The notes: generated by a model from the sequence alone, not told the origin. A DNA stretch of 39,659 bases from Planctomycetota bacterium (GCA_013152475.1 JAADGH010000098.1:1-39659); one strand, 5' to 3'. Shown: positions 31,172-39,659, counted from the first letter of the stretch. Translations and numbers: made by a program.

Positions 31172-31201
31172 CGTGTTGTTCGTCCTTCGTGTCAGGGGTC
31201 T

Positions 31202-32443
31202 CTACTCGCTCTTGCGCGCATACTTCGACGGGTCCGGGAAGCCGGCGTCGGCGTCCTCGACGAGGACCGGCAGTTGCGGGTCCTCGGGGAGGGGGTCGAT
31301 GTATTTTTTTCGATACGTCGGCGTCTGCATGCGGCACGTGGGGTGACGGTAAGAGAAGTCGGGGTGGCTGACCATCTTGTCCCAGATGGCCTGGATGGGC
31401 ATCTCTTTGATGTTGCCGAAGGAGACGGGGTTGAAGTCGCAGGGGTTGATATCGCCGTAGGCGGTCATGTAGAACTGTGACGCCGCGCCGTAGCACCCCT
31501 CGCCCGCGGGCGAATTGATGTGGGCCATGACATTCACGCCCATAGCGTGGCTTCGGTCATCGCGGAAGCGATGGCCGAGATCGATGACGCGCTGCTTCTC
31601 CTCCGGGCTGAGGATCTTGGACGTGTCTTTCAGGAACCGGCCGGAGGGGATGCAGTCGAAGATGGTGACCTCGTGGAATCCCTGCTCGACCGCCATCTCC
31701 AGGAGTCGCTCCGTGTCGCCGTTTTCCATCGACTCGTGGGTGGCGTAGGTGGAGATGCCGGTGAGGATGCCGTGCTCCCGGGCGCGGGCGGCGCCATCGA
31801 ATGCCTTCTGCCAGAGGCCGGGCACGGCGCGCCACTCGTCGTGCTGCTCGGGGTGGGGGCTGTCGATGGAGATGTTCAGGCTGAAGAGGCCCGCGTCGGC
31901 CAGTTCCTTGCATTTCTCTTCGGTGAGCATGAATCCGTTGGTGAAGATCATCACGACGGCCTTGGATTTGTCCACATGGGCCACCAGCTCCGGCAGGTCT
32001 TTATGGATCACCGGCTCGCCGCCGACGTAGATGATGAGGCTTGCGCCGAGCTGAAGGGCGCCGTCCACCACCTGTTTGATCTCTTCGGTGGTGACCTCCT
32101 CGCGGTCTTTGTCAATGAAGGGGTCGGCGCTGCAGTGGATGCACTTGCAGTGGCAGCGGTGGGTGATGGCGAGGTTGGCCGTGACGGGGTAGGCCTTCTT
32201 TTCGATCATCATCCGCAGTTTGCGGGTGATGAAGCGCATGCCGGCTTCTGTGGGGTGGGGCGGGTTGTAGAGGTTGAAGACGTTTGCGCCGTCCTTTTTT
32301 GCGATCACCTTCAAGGCGTCGAGCTTGTCGAAGAACTGCTCCAGATAGGGGCCGAGAATCTCGGCCCAGGCGCCGGTGGCTCGGCCGATAATTTTGTCCC
32401 CGTCCATTTCCGTTTCGACGTTGAGAAATTCAAATTTTTTCAT
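31202..32443 (-). CDS. Radical SAM/SPASM-type protein
   Basis: 413 residues. After a 90-residue N-terminal extension (EFLNVETEMDGDKIIG, helical) comes a radical SAM core with the [4Fe-4S] triad Cys97, Cys101 and Cys104 (THRCHCKCIHC), the SAM-binding IYVGGEPVIHKDL, and FTNGFMLTEEK with NISIDSPHPEQHD on later strands. The C-terminal part (about 320-385) has SPASM-like cysteines (GEGCYGAASQF, INPCDFNPVSFG, TCRMQTP) for an auxiliary cluster. Relatives modify peptides, lipids or sugars; the substrate is unknown. It lies 33 nt after the GnnA-like oxidoreductase gene, so an envelope or lipid-related role is possible but unproven. Confidence 0.85.
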   Translation of the reverse strand: MKKFEFLNVETEMDGDKIIGRATGAWAEILGPYLEQFFDKLDALKVIAKKDGANVFNLYNPPHPTEAGMRFITRKLRMMIEKKAYPVTANLAITHRCHCKCIHCSADPFIDKDREEVTTEEIKQVVDGALQLGASLIIYVGGEPVIHKDLPELVAHVDKSKAVVMIFTNGFMLTEEKCKELADAGLFSLNISIDSPHPEQHDEWRAVPGLWQKAFDGAARAREHGILTGISTYATHESMENGDTERLLEMAVEQGFHEVTIFDCIPSGRFLKDTSKILSPEEKQRVIDLGHRFRDDRSHAMGVNVMAHINSPAGEGCYGAASQFYMTAYGDINPCDFNPVSFGNIKEMPIQAIWDKMVSHPDFSYRHPTCRMQTPTYRKKYIDPLPEDPQLPVLVEDADAGFPDPSKYARKSE

Positions 32444-32476
32444 GGTCAGCCTTTCTGTTACGAACTTCCTCCCCGC

Positions 32477-33514
32477 TCACATCTTCAACCCGCTCGGCGG
32501 CTCGATGTCGGCGGCCTCCATGGACCGGCGGATGGAGTCGATGATGGTCCGCGCAGTCTTGACGGTCTTGATGCCCTGTTCACCCGGGACAACGGGATCG
32601 GTTCCGTTCCGGATTGATTCCACAAAGGATTCAATCTCTTCTTTCAGCGGTTCGTGGTCGTCGATTTTCACCTTCTCGCGGCGGAGCAGATCGCCAAAGA
32701 CGAACCCCACCAAGTCGGCGATGGTCGAGGCGTCCAGCTTCGAAATGTCCAGGGACTTCAACGTGAGTTCCGGCGACTTCGTGAGCATCACCGCCTCGCG
32801 GCCCAAGAGGTCGATCGAACAGTAGTTGTTCGGGGAGAAGACGCGAATCTTCCGCATGGATTTGATCGATACCCGGCTGGCGGTCACGTTGGCCACGCAG
32901 CCGCTTTCGAACAGGATTCGGGCGTTGGCTACGTCCTCATAGTCCGAGAGGACGTTTGCGCCGGCGGCGTCGATGCGCTTGATGTCGGACTGGATCAGGT
33001 GGAGGATGATGTCGATGTCATGGATCATAAGATCGAGCACGACGCCGATGTCCGCCGACCGGAAACTGAACGGCGCGAGGCGATGGGCCTCGATGAACTT
33101 GGGCGACCGGATGCGCTCCTGGATCGCCATGAAAGCCGGGTTGAAGCGCTCCACGTGGCCCACCATGATCATGGCGCTATGTTTTTTCGCTATCGCGACA
33201 AGCTCCTCCGCCTCCTCCACGGACTTCGTCATGGGTTTTTCGATCAGCACGTGCACGCCGCGTTGGAGCAGGTCCTTGGCGATGCGGTGATGATGCGCCG
33301 TGGGAACAGCGACGGAGGCCATGTCGATGACGTCGGCGATCTCCGTGTAATCGGTATGGAACTCGGCCCTGCATTTCCGGGCGATCTTCTTTCCGGATTT
33401 TTCGTCGGTGTCTACCACGGCCACGAGCTTCGCATGGGGCAACTGGTGGAGGACGCGGGCGTGGTTTTTGCCCATATGACCGACGCCGATGACTGCTGCT
33501 TTGACTTCCTTCAT
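32477..33514 (-). CDS. Gfo/Idh/MocA oxidoreductase, GnnA-like (UDP-GlcNAc 3-dehydrogenase candidate)
   Basis: 345 residues. An N-terminal Rossmann fold (VKAAVIGVGHMGKNHARVL) and the catalytic EKP motif (HVLIEKPMTKSVEEAEELV) define the Gfo/Idh/MocA family. The GHVERFNPAF box and MIHDIDIILHLI are characteristic of the branch that sits next to lpxA. In Acidithiobacillus, GnnA oxidises C3 of UDP-GlcNAc and GnnB transaminates it, giving UDP-GlcNAc3N for lipid A with amide-linked chains. The gene lies 7 nt after lpxA, which supports that reading. No GnnB-type aminotransferase is in this window, so the assignment remains an inference. Confidence 0.8.
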   Translation of the reverse strand: MKEVKAAVIGVGHMGKNHARVLHQLPHAKLVAVVDTDEKSGKKIARKCRAEFHTDYTEIADVIDMASVAVPTAHHHRIAKDLLQRGVHVLIEKPMTKSVEEAEELVAIAKKHSAMIMVGHVERFNPAFMAIQERIRSPKFIEAHRLAPFSFRSADIGVVLDLMIHDIDIILHLIQSDIKRIDAAGANVLSDYEDVANARILFESGCVANVTASRVSIKSMRKIRVFSPNNYCSIDLLGREAVMLTKSPELTLKSLDISKLDASTIADLVGFVFGDLLRREKVKIDDHEPLKEEIESFVESIRNGTDPVVPGEQGIKTVKTARTIIDSIRRSMEAADIEPPSGLKM

Positions 33515-33521
33515 AACGACC

Positions 33522-34322
33522 TTAGTGCTTCCGCATGGATTCGAGGTACCGGCCTTTGGGACCCTTGGCCATGTCCCGAAGGAAACGGATGAGGTAGGCG
33601 ACGTGCTCGTTTAGGCCGGACCCGTTCTCGATCTGTTCGAAGGCCTGTTCGCGGGTCAGGTTGGATCGGTAGATGACCCGGTGGGCCTTTTTCAGCGCCT
33701 CCACATCTTCGTCGGTGAGGCCGTTTCGACGGAGGCCGATTTCGTTCACGCGGCAGGGGGTGCGTCTTTCGCCTTCCGTGAGCATATAGGGGGCGACGTC
33801 CTGGACGATGCTTGTGAGGCCGCCGACAAAGGCCATTCTGCCCACGCGGACGTAGTGATGCAGCGCGGCGGCGCCGGCGAAGACGACATGGCTTTCCACC
33901 TTCACGTGTCCCCCCAGGAGCACGGCGTTGGCCATGACAATCGCGTCCTCCAGATGGCAGTCATGCGCGACGTGGGAACAGGCCATGAGGAAGTTGTTGT
34001 TGCCGATGACGGTCTTGCCCCCGCCGCCGGCCGTGCCGGTGTTGATGGTGACGAACTCTCGGATGACATTGCCGTCGCCGATGATCAGCTCGGTGTCTTC
34101 CCCCTTGAACTTCAGGTCCTGCGGTTCGGACCCGACCACTGCGTTGGCGAAGATGCGGTTGTCCTTGCCGAGGGTGGTCCGCCCGGTGATGATAGTGTTG
34201 TGGCCGACGGTCGTCCCGCCGCCGATTTTCACCCGCCCATCGATCACGACATTTCGGCCGACGACCACATCGTCGGCCAGCTCCGCGTCGGGGTGAACGT
34301 ACGCCGTCTTGTCGATCTTCAT
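33522..34322 (-). CDS. lpxA: UDP-N-acetylglucosamine O-acyltransferase (LpxA)
   Basis: 266 residues, a left-handed beta-helix of hexapeptide repeats with a helical C-terminal domain. The catalytic His is His120 in CSHVAHDC, with partner histidines at 117, 139 (GGHV) and 155 (ALHHYVRVG), matching Escherichia coli LpxA His125, 122, 144 and 160. Gly168 matches the ruler position Gly173, which permits long acyl chains. The motif EGERRTPCRVNEIGLRRNG fits the C-terminal junction. LpxA starts lipid A synthesis by acylating UDP-GlcNAc, or UDP-GlcNAc3N when GnnA/GnnB are present. The presence of a GnnA-like gene 7 nt downstream favours the latter. It lies between skp and the oxidoreductase gene. Confidence 0.95.
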   Translation of the reverse strand: MKIDKTAYVHPDAELADDVVVGRNVVIDGRVKIGGGTTVGHNTIITGRTTLGKDNRIFANAVVGSEPQDLKFKGEDTELIIGDGNVIREFVTINTGTAGGGGKTVIGNNNFLMACSHVAHDCHLEDAIVMANAVLLGGHVKVESHVVFAGAAALHHYVRVGRMAFVGGLTSIVQDVAPYMLTEGERRTPCRVNEIGLRRNGLTDEDVEALKKAHRVIYRSNLTREQAFEQIENGSGLNEHVAYLIRFLRDMAKGPKGRYLESMRKH

Positions 34323-34337
34323 CCGGTGACCCTCTCG

Positions 34338-34946
34338 CTACTTCTCGATGATCTCTTTCGAATATCCTGCGTTGAGCGCGCTGATCACCTCGTCGGTGAT
34401 GTCGACATGGTCCGAGGCGAACAGTACCGTGCGTTGGTTGATCTTGTAGAGCAGCTCGTCCATCGTCTTGCTCTCGACCTCGACGTTTTCCCATTTGATA
34501 ATGAGGTCAAACCCGTTCTGGCGCCCGTATTTCTGGACGGCCTCCACGACCTCCGTGTAAAGCCTCTGCATGATTTCCCGCGTTCGGGTGGCCATGTTGC
34601 CGACGGTGACCCGGGTGAAGGACTGCAGATCGACCTGCCTTTTCTCCAGGTCGGCCTCGCGCTTCTTTCGGGCGTCGCTGCCGAGTTCGAGGAGCTTAAT
34701 CTCGTCGGTCAGGCGCTTGATCTCTTTTTCTTTTTCGTGAATGACCCTCGATTTCTGCTCGCGCTGCGCGCGGAGGTCATTCTCCATGTCTCGCTTCTTC
34801 TTGTAGTTGTCATAGACCTTGGTGACATTGACCACGCCGATCTTCGGCGCGCGGTCCTTGCCGCAGGCCGTCCGGCAGACCAAAAGGCCCGCCAGACAGA
34901 CGGCAAGGGCAACCGCCGCACAGGACCATCGGGTTGTGAGGAACAT
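34338..34946 (-). CDS. skp: OmpH/Skp-type periplasmic chaperone
   Basis: 202 residues. ATG 34946 follows aaaggag with 8 nt spacing and gives a signal peptide (AAVALAVCLAGLLVC). The mature part has the Skp pattern: a short strand (PKIGVVNVTKVYDNY), two long helices (DMENDLRAQREQKSRVIHEK and the return helix DLEKRQVDLQSFTRVTV), then a closing strand (FDLIIKWENVEVE) and a C-terminal helix. Skp trimers grip unfolded outer-membrane proteins on their way to the BamA complex. The gene directly follows bamA (28 nt), the common arrangement bamA-skp-lpx. Confidence 0.92.
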   Translation of the reverse strand: MFLTTRWSCAAVALAVCLAGLLVCRTACGKDRAPKIGVVNVTKVYDNYKKKRDMENDLRAQREQKSRVIHEKEKEIKRLTDEIKLLELGSDARKKREADLEKRQVDLQSFTRVTVGNMATRTREIMQRLYTEVVEAVQKYGRQNGFDLIIKWENVEVESKTMDELLYKINQRTVLFASDHVDITDEVISALNAGYSKEIIEK

Positions 34947-34974
34947 AGTGGATACTCCTTTCACCGCTTTTGGA

Positions 34975-37353
34975 TCAGAACCGCATCCCGCCGCCGATGT
35001 TGAAGCTGAAAAGCTGCTCGCTGTCGAACGGCTGGGACCGGACCGGGAAGCCCCAGTCCAACTCGATGGGGATATACCCCAACTGCGGGAATGTGAGCCG
35101 CAGCCCGATCCCGGCAGAGGCGCGGGTGGTGGAAAAATCCACGTCGCTGACGAACTCGTTGACATTGCCGGCGTCGAAAAACCCTACGGCGCGGATCGTC
35201 TTTTGCACGATGGGGACCTCGTATTCCACCGTGCTGAGCCATCGCACCTCGCCGCCGATCTGCTCCCGGATCACGGGATCGATAGGCCCGATGCCCCGGT
35301 AGCTGAAGCCTCGCAGCGACGCTGCGCCCCCCGGACCGCCGGCGAAGAACCGGTCGAAGATCGGCACCTCGTCCCTGTCCAGGGAGTCGATCACCCCGGC
35401 CTGCATGCCGACGGACAGAACATGGTCCCCCCACTTGGGGATGGTAAACAGTTTGTGGTACCACTTCAATCCGATGTCGGCCTTGATCGTGTCGACATCG
35501 CCGCCGAGGAACATGCCCGCCAGCTCGACGGAGGGCTCGATCTTCACGCCCTTGGTGGGCCAGAGGACATTGTTGCGCGTGTCATAGACGACCCGCAGCT
35601 CGAGGCTGAGGCGCGTGGTCACCCCCTCCACATCGAACACATCCGCCGGCGCCCATTGTTCGTGAATGTCGCGGATATCGATCTGCTGGGCGCCATAGGT
35701 AAGGCCCACGCGGAGGTTGCGCGTGATGCGCCGGTCTACGCTCACGCTGCCGCCGATGCGCTGCTCGTCGTAATCCTCGCGCTGGTGGTCGTAGAAATAC
35801 GAGGTCATGCCGAACCCGTAGGGCGAGTCGAAGGCCGAGGGCTCGCGGAAGGACAGGCTGTATTGGGAGCGCTCGGTGCCCGGCTGGGCGGTCAGAGAAA
35901 GGGTCTGGCCGCCGCCGACAAAGGCGTTGCCGCTGACGAAGTCGCTGAAGCTCGTCGGGAGGTCCAGCAGGTTGAAGTTGCTCTGGCTGAGGGAAAACTG
36001 TCCGATGAGCCCGAGGTTCGAGCTGATGCCCGCCCCGAAGCTCAACTGGCCCGTCCGACCTTCCTGGACGTTGAAGACGGCCGTACGGTGGAGGGGGTCG
36101 GAGCCCGGCTCGATGTCCGTCTGCACGGGGGGCGTCTGCTGGATGGGGTCGTAGCTCTCGAAGAGGCGGGTGTTGTAGATGCGCCGCTTGCTCTCTTCCA
36201 TCTTCCGGGTGTTGAATCGTTCGCCGGGATAGAACGTGACCTCGCGCCGGATGACATGGTCCTCGGTCTTGGTGTTTCCACGGATGTCGATCTTTTCGAC
36301 GTAAATTCGCTGCCCTTCGGTGATGGTGAATACGATGTTGATCTTCGCGGGTTCCAGGCTCAGCGGCGTGCTGATGCGGACCTCGGCGTCGATGAAGCCC
36401 TGCTCGCCGTACATGCCCTTGACGACCTTTTGGTCCCGGTTGAGGTTCTCGCGCACGAAGGGCGCCCCGCTCTTCAGCGTCAGTCGCCTTCGGATCTCTT
36501 TGTCGGTGAAGAGCTCGTTGCCCTTGATCGTCACGGTATCGACGTAGTATCGCTCACCCTCTTGGACAAAGATGGTGATGTAGAGCCTCGTCTTCTCGTC
36601 GTTGTACTTGAGCTCGCGACCGACCTCGACGTCCAGCCAGCCGTTCGCCTGGTAGAAGTCCTTGATGGCAAGCAGGTCCGACTCGAGAACGCTTTCGTTG
36701 TAGATGCCGTCGTAGAAGGGCCACACCCGGCGCCGGGTCTTGATCTTGCCCATGAGCTGCCGGCGCGAGAAGGCCTTGTTGCCCTTGATCGACACCTTCC
36801 GAATCCGCAGCCTCGGCCCCTCGGCGATGACGAAGGTGACCGTCACCTGTCCGTCGGTCTCTTCGCGCTTGGAATCGACCTCGGCGAACTGGAACCCCTC
36901 TTCCTTGTATTTGTCAACGATCCGTCGCCTGGCGGAGATGATGGAATAGGGGCTGACGAAGCTCCCCTCCTTCAGGTCCGACGCCTCGCGGAGTTTCGCT
37001 TCCTTGATTTTCTTGTTGCCGAGAAAGATGACCTTCGCGATGATGGGCCGCTCGGCGACGGTGAAGACGACTTTGACGCCCACGTCTTTCGGCTCGGTGC
37101 GGGCCTTGATGTCCTCGAAGTACCCCAGCGCCCAGATCCGCCCCATGTCCTGGTCCACCACGTCGGAGCGATAGGGCTCGCCCACGCGGGTTCGGATGGC
37201 GGCGCGAATCTTCCGCTCCGGAATGCGCCGGTTTCCTTCGATGGCGATCGCCTTCACTATTCTCCCTTCCGCCTTGCCCTGGGCGAGCAGGGGCAAGGGA
37301 GCAAGGGAGACGAGAATGCACACGACAAGAAGCGGCCGAGTGAAAGGGCTCAT
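34975..37353 (-). CDS. bamA: Outer-membrane protein assembly factor BamA
   Basis: 792 residues from ATG 37353, chosen because it opens a signal peptide (FTRPLLVVCILVSLAPLPLL). Upstream extension is unlikely since it would run over the dnaB stop. Five POTRA domains occupy about 28-385 (for example AIAIEGNRRIPERKIRAAI, VSIKGNKAFSRRQLM, VTIKGNELFTDKEIRRRL and IDIRGNTKTEDHVIRREV), followed by the surface-antigen beta barrel. The barrel contains the loop-6 motif SLRGFSYRGIGP and ends with the outer-membrane signature Phe (GGGMRF). BamA folds and inserts outer-membrane proteins. The ribosome binding site is weak (ggag about 13 nt away). Confidence 0.96.
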   Translation of the reverse strand: MSPFTRPLLVVCILVSLAPLPLLAQGKAEGRIVKAIAIEGNRRIPERKIRAAIRTRVGEPYRSDVVDQDMGRIWALGYFEDIKARTEPKDVGVKVVFTVAERPIIAKVIFLGNKKIKEAKLREASDLKEGSFVSPYSIISARRRIVDKYKEEGFQFAEVDSKREETDGQVTVTFVIAEGPRLRIRKVSIKGNKAFSRRQLMGKIKTRRRVWPFYDGIYNESVLESDLLAIKDFYQANGWLDVEVGRELKYNDEKTRLYITIFVQEGERYYVDTVTIKGNELFTDKEIRRRLTLKSGAPFVRENLNRDQKVVKGMYGEQGFIDAEVRISTPLSLEPAKINIVFTITEGQRIYVEKIDIRGNTKTEDHVIRREVTFYPGERFNTRKMEESKRRIYNTRLFESYDPIQQTPPVQTDIEPGSDPLHRTAVFNVQEGRTGQLSFGAGISSNLGLIGQFSLSQSNFNLLDLPTSFSDFVSGNAFVGGGQTLSLTAQPGTERSQYSLSFREPSAFDSPYGFGMTSYFYDHQREDYDEQRIGGSVSVDRRITRNLRVGLTYGAQQIDIRDIHEQWAPADVFDVEGVTTRLSLELRVVYDTRNNVLWPTKGVKIEPSVELAGMFLGGDVDTIKADIGLKWYHKLFTIPKWGDHVLSVGMQAGVIDSLDRDEVPIFDRFFAGGPGGAASLRGFSYRGIGPIDPVIREQIGGEVRWLSTVEYEVPIVQKTIRAVGFFDAGNVNEFVSDVDFSTTRASAGIGLRLTFPQLGYIPIELDWGFPVRSQPFDSEQLFSFNIGGGMRF

Positions 37354-37390
37354 TCTGTGCGAATCGCTCCATGGGAATTGGGGTGCATGA

Positions 37391-38782
37391 TCAGAAAGGC
37401 TCCGATTCTTCCATGCCGGGGGCTTCAATGCCCGCATGGGACTCAAAACGAACGAACTGCGGAAGGAACGTCAGCTTGATCTTGCCCGTCGGTCCGTTGC
37501 GCTGTTTCGCCACAATGACATCGGTCACCTTGTCCGTCGGCCCCCTCTGCGGGGCTTGGATGGACGCGTCGTCCTCTTGAAGAATCTTCCGATGAAGCAA
37601 TATCACCACGTCGGCATCTTGTTCCAGCGATCCGGATTCCCGGAGGTCCGAGAGACGCGGCTCCCGTCCGTCCCCCTGTTCGGGTCCCCGGTTCAACTGC
37701 GAGAGGGCCAGCACGGGGATATTCAGCTCTCGGGCGAGCGCCTTGAGGCCGCGGGAAATCTCTGAAATCTCCTGCTGCCGCCCGTCCATCCGGCCCGACT
37801 CCATCAGCTGGAGATAGTCCACAATGATCAGGCAGATGTCGTGCTGGGCCTTCAGCCGCCGGGCCTTGGCCCGCAGTTCCAGCGTGGACAGGCCCGGCGT
37901 ATCGTCCACAAACATGGGGGCCTGGCTCAGGTCGCCCACGGCCAGGTTCAGGGCGCTCCAGCCTTCAGCGGGCAGCGTGCCGGTGCGCATGATATGGGCG
38001 TCCACCTTCGCGTGGGCGCAGAGAAGCCGCAGGCCGATCTCCACGCTGGACATCTCCATGCTGAAGAGGGCGACGGGCAGTTTTTCGGTGAGGGCGACGT
38101 GCTCTGCGATGTTGAGGCAAAGGGCGGTCTTTCCCACACTCGGCCTGGCGGCGAGGATGATGAACTCCGCATTCTTCAATCCGGTGATCTTATTGTCCAG
38201 ATCGGTGAAGCCTGTGGGGATGCCGGTCATGCCGCCCCCCTGCAATTGATCGATCCGGTCGAAGGTCTGCCGCATGAGATCGTCGATGGATATCGCGTCG
38301 CGGGTCAGCCCCGTCTGTGTCACGTTGAAGATGAGGCTCTCCGCCTTGTCGAGGACGGACGAGCTGTCTTCCGTGTTCTCGTAGGCCATCCGCTGGATGC
38401 TGTTTGAGACGCTGACCAGACTGCGAAGGACGGCCTTCTCGCGGACAATTTCGGCGTAGTGGTCGGCGTTCGCGGCGGAGGGCACGCTTTCCAGAACGCG
38501 GGTGAGGTATTCGATCCCTCCAATCTTGTTCAGAAGGTCCCTCTTTTCAAGCTCTTCCTGGAGGAGGACCAGGTCGAGGGCCTGTTTATTGTCGTAGATC
38601 TCGACGCCGGTTCTGTAGATACTCTGGTGGGCGGCGGAGTAGAAGTGCTCGTGCCCGCGCTCCCCAAGCACATGGAGCACGTCGCTGATGCATTGGTTGT
38701 CAAGAAGCATGGAGCCGAGCACGCATATCTCTGCCTCCTCGTTGTGAGGGGGGACCCGATCGATCGGTTCCTGTTTCGCCAT
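37391..38782 (-). CDS. dnaB: Replicative DNA helicase DnaB
   Basis: 463 residues from ATG 38782 (aaggtg 6 nt upstream). The N-terminal domain (VPPHNEEAEICVLGSMLLDN, about 10-110) and linker lead to the RecA-like motor: Walker A ARPSVGKTA (212-220), FSMEMSSVEIGLRLL, Walker B CLIIVDYLQLM (about 317-327), LSQLNRGPEQ and DLRESGSLEQDADVV, ending with VAKQRNGPTGK. DnaB hexamers unwind DNA at replication forks. It is uninterrupted, with no intein. It directly follows rplI, the classic ssb-rpsR-rplI-dnaB order. Confidence 0.97.
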   Translation of the reverse strand: MAKQEPIDRVPPHNEEAEICVLGSMLLDNQCISDVLHVLGERGHEHFYSAAHQSIYRTGVEIYDNKQALDLVLLQEELEKRDLLNKIGGIEYLTRVLESVPSAANADHYAEIVREKAVLRSLVSVSNSIQRMAYENTEDSSSVLDKAESLIFNVTQTGLTRDAISIDDLMRQTFDRIDQLQGGGMTGIPTGFTDLDNKITGLKNAEFIILAARPSVGKTALCLNIAEHVALTEKLPVALFSMEMSSVEIGLRLLCAHAKVDAHIMRTGTLPAEGWSALNLAVGDLSQAPMFVDDTPGLSTLELRAKARRLKAQHDICLIIVDYLQLMESGRMDGRQQEISEISRGLKALARELNIPVLALSQLNRGPEQGDGREPRLSDLRESGSLEQDADVVILLHRKILQEDDASIQAPQRGPTDKVTDVIVAKQRNGPTGKIKLTFLPQFVRFESHAGIEAPGMEESEPF

Positions 38783-38826
38783 GTGTGCACCTTGACTGGG
38801 CGGCTGCGGGGACCGGCCCTCCGCGG

Positions 38827-39270
38827 TCACTCACTTACGACCCAGACCCTGCAGACGGGCTCGATCTCCTCGCTGATGGAAATCTTCACCTCATACACAC
38901 CGAGCTCTTTGATGGGCTCCTTCAGCGCGACCATTTTCGGCGTGACTTCGATCCCATCCTTGGCAAAGGCGTCGGCAACCATCTGCGCCGTCACCGAGCC
39001 GTAGAGATGGCCCTCCTCGCTCGCCTTGGCGGCGATCGTGACGGACACCTCGGCCAGACGCTCGGCGGCCTGGACGGCCTTCTTGCGGGTCTCGATCTCG
39101 CGCTCCATCTCGATCTTCTTCTCGCCCTCGATCTGCGCGAGGTTCTGCGCCGAGACGGGCATGGCCAGGTCCTGGGGCAGGAGATAGTTTCTCGCATACC
39201 CCGGCTTTACGTTTACGATGTCGCCGATCTTGCCCAGATTGTCAATGTTCTTTCTCAGTACGAGTTGCAT
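38827..39270 (-). CDS. rplI: 50S ribosomal protein L9
   Basis: 147 residues from ATG 39270, the normal length. The N-terminal RNA-binding domain is typical (MQLVLRKNIDNLGKIGD, VKPGYARNYLLPQ), followed by the long connecting helix (about 50-80) and the C-terminal domain (ASEEGHLYGSVTAQMVADA, IKELGVYEVKI). It lies 11 nt after rpsR and 44 nt before the dnaB start. Confidence 0.96.
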   Translation of the reverse strand: MQLVLRKNIDNLGKIGDIVNVKPGYARNYLLPQDLAMPVSAQNLAQIEGEKKIEMEREIETRKKAVQAAERLAEVSVTIAAKASEEGHLYGSVTAQMVADAFAKDGIEVTPKMVALKEPIKELGVYEVKISISEEIEPVCRVWVVSE

Positions 39271-39281
39271 CGTTCCCATCC

Positions 39282-39530
39282 TTACCGGCCCACATAGGGC
39301 AGCAACGCCAGATAGCGCGCCCGTTTGATGGCCTTCTTCACGGAGCGCTGGTGCTTGGCGCAGTTCCCCGATCGTTTTCTCGAAAATATCTTTCCCTGTA
39401 TCGTCGTCAGTTTCTGGAGGCTCTGGATGTCCTTGTAGTCCACGTGCTTGATCTTCATCCGGCAGAACCGGCATTTCGTCGGTTCGCCGAATCGGCGGTA
39501 GCCTTTTCGTTTCTTTGGCCGTCGTGCCAT
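39282..39530 (-). CDS. rpsR: 30S ribosomal protein S18
   Basis: 82 residues, full length. It has the basic S18 pattern with a Cys-containing N-terminal module (TKCRFCRMKIKHVDYKD, later GNCAKHQRSVKKAIKRARYLALLPYV), so this is probably a zinc-binding (C+) form. gagga precedes the ATG. It lies 31 nt after the partial ssb gene. Confidence 0.96.
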   Translation of the reverse strand: MARRPKKRKGYRRFGEPTKCRFCRMKIKHVDYKDIQSLQKLTTIQGKIFSRKRSGNCAKHQRSVKKAIKRARYLALLPYVGR

Positions 39531-39561
39531 GAGCGGGATCCTCTCGTCTTTCTATTGATGT

Positions 39562-39659
39562 TCAGAATGGAATATCATCGTCCGGCGGCGGCTCATCCGT
39601 GGGGGGCTCGTCGGCCGGCGGCGGCCCGCTGCCGGGGCCGCGCTGCCCGCCACCCCCGC
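39562..39659 (-). CDS. ssb: Single-stranded DNA-binding protein, C-terminal end only
   Basis: The frame runs in from the window edge and ends at TGA 39564-39562. The visible 31 residues are a Gly/Pro/Asp-rich disordered tail ending in the acidic tip DDDIPF, the hallmark of bacterial SSB that binds partner proteins. The OB fold lies outside the window. Its position before rpsR and rplI supports the call. Confidence 0.9.
   Translation of the reverse strand, partial: GGGGQRGPGSGPPPADEPPTDEPPPDDDIPF

Noticed and set aside
37391..38782. Possible intein in dnaB
   Set aside because: The protein is normal length and the Walker A region is continuous.

Overview
This window reads like the chromosome of an uncultured, high-GC diderm bacterium, most probably a planctomycete or a close PVC relative. 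This assignment is an inference from gene content. It rests on outer-membrane biogenesis genes (LpxA, BamA, Skp), a very large secreted PQQ-propeller/malectin protein, a DUF4175-type membrane protein paired with a coiled-coil partner, and several small families I associate with planctomycetes. Almost all genes lie on the minus strand in tightly packed operons with many 4-bp ATGA overlaps.

Layout. Positions 1-1384 are a mobile-element scar. They hold the 5' end of an unknown minus-strand gene with a foldable leader, a 20-nt remnant of a tRNA-Ser 3' end followed by a long hairpin, and a decayed tyrosine recombinase. Positions 1385-7974 encode secreted proteins: a DNRLRE-type protein, a 1611-residue PQQ-propeller/methyltransferase/malectin protein, and a small exported protein. 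Positions 8065-14995 form a metabolic run: ribokinase, sugar isomerase, a zinc-finger protein, a DUF3786 protein, a cyclodeaminase, an M16 peptidase and an FAH-family enzyme. Positions 15159-19483 hold an L,D-transpeptidase, DUF4175 protein and coiled-coil protein operon. Positions 19657-21590 on the plus strand carry a STAS protein and a TM/TerB-like/PH-like/degenerate-HNH protein, each with a recognisable sigma-70 promoter.

Positions 21587-28677 are the most unusual part. This is a compact six-gene minus-strand operon with a zinc-ribbon/bPH2 membrane protein, a heavy-metal P1B ATPase fused to an HflK-type SPFH domain, separate HflC-like and HflK-like proteins, a lipoprotein, and a zinc-ribbon/coiled-coil tail-anchored protein. 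I read it as a candidate metal-transporting SPFH membrane-microdomain system. A lipidated DJ-1/PfpI protein and a 2H phosphoesterase follow on the plus strand.

Positions 30122-39659 are a housekeeping and envelope run on the minus strand, in transcription order: ssb (partial), rpsR, rplI, dnaB, bamA, skp/ompH, lpxA, a GnnA-like Gfo/Idh/MocA oxidoreductase, a radical SAM/SPASM protein and a leuB-type dehydrogenase. The lpxA plus GnnA-like pair suggests lipid A built on a 3-amino sugar. Perfect or near-perfect palindromes sharing sequence words sit in three intergenic gaps (near 8019, 15013 and 30048), suggesting a dispersed repeat family.
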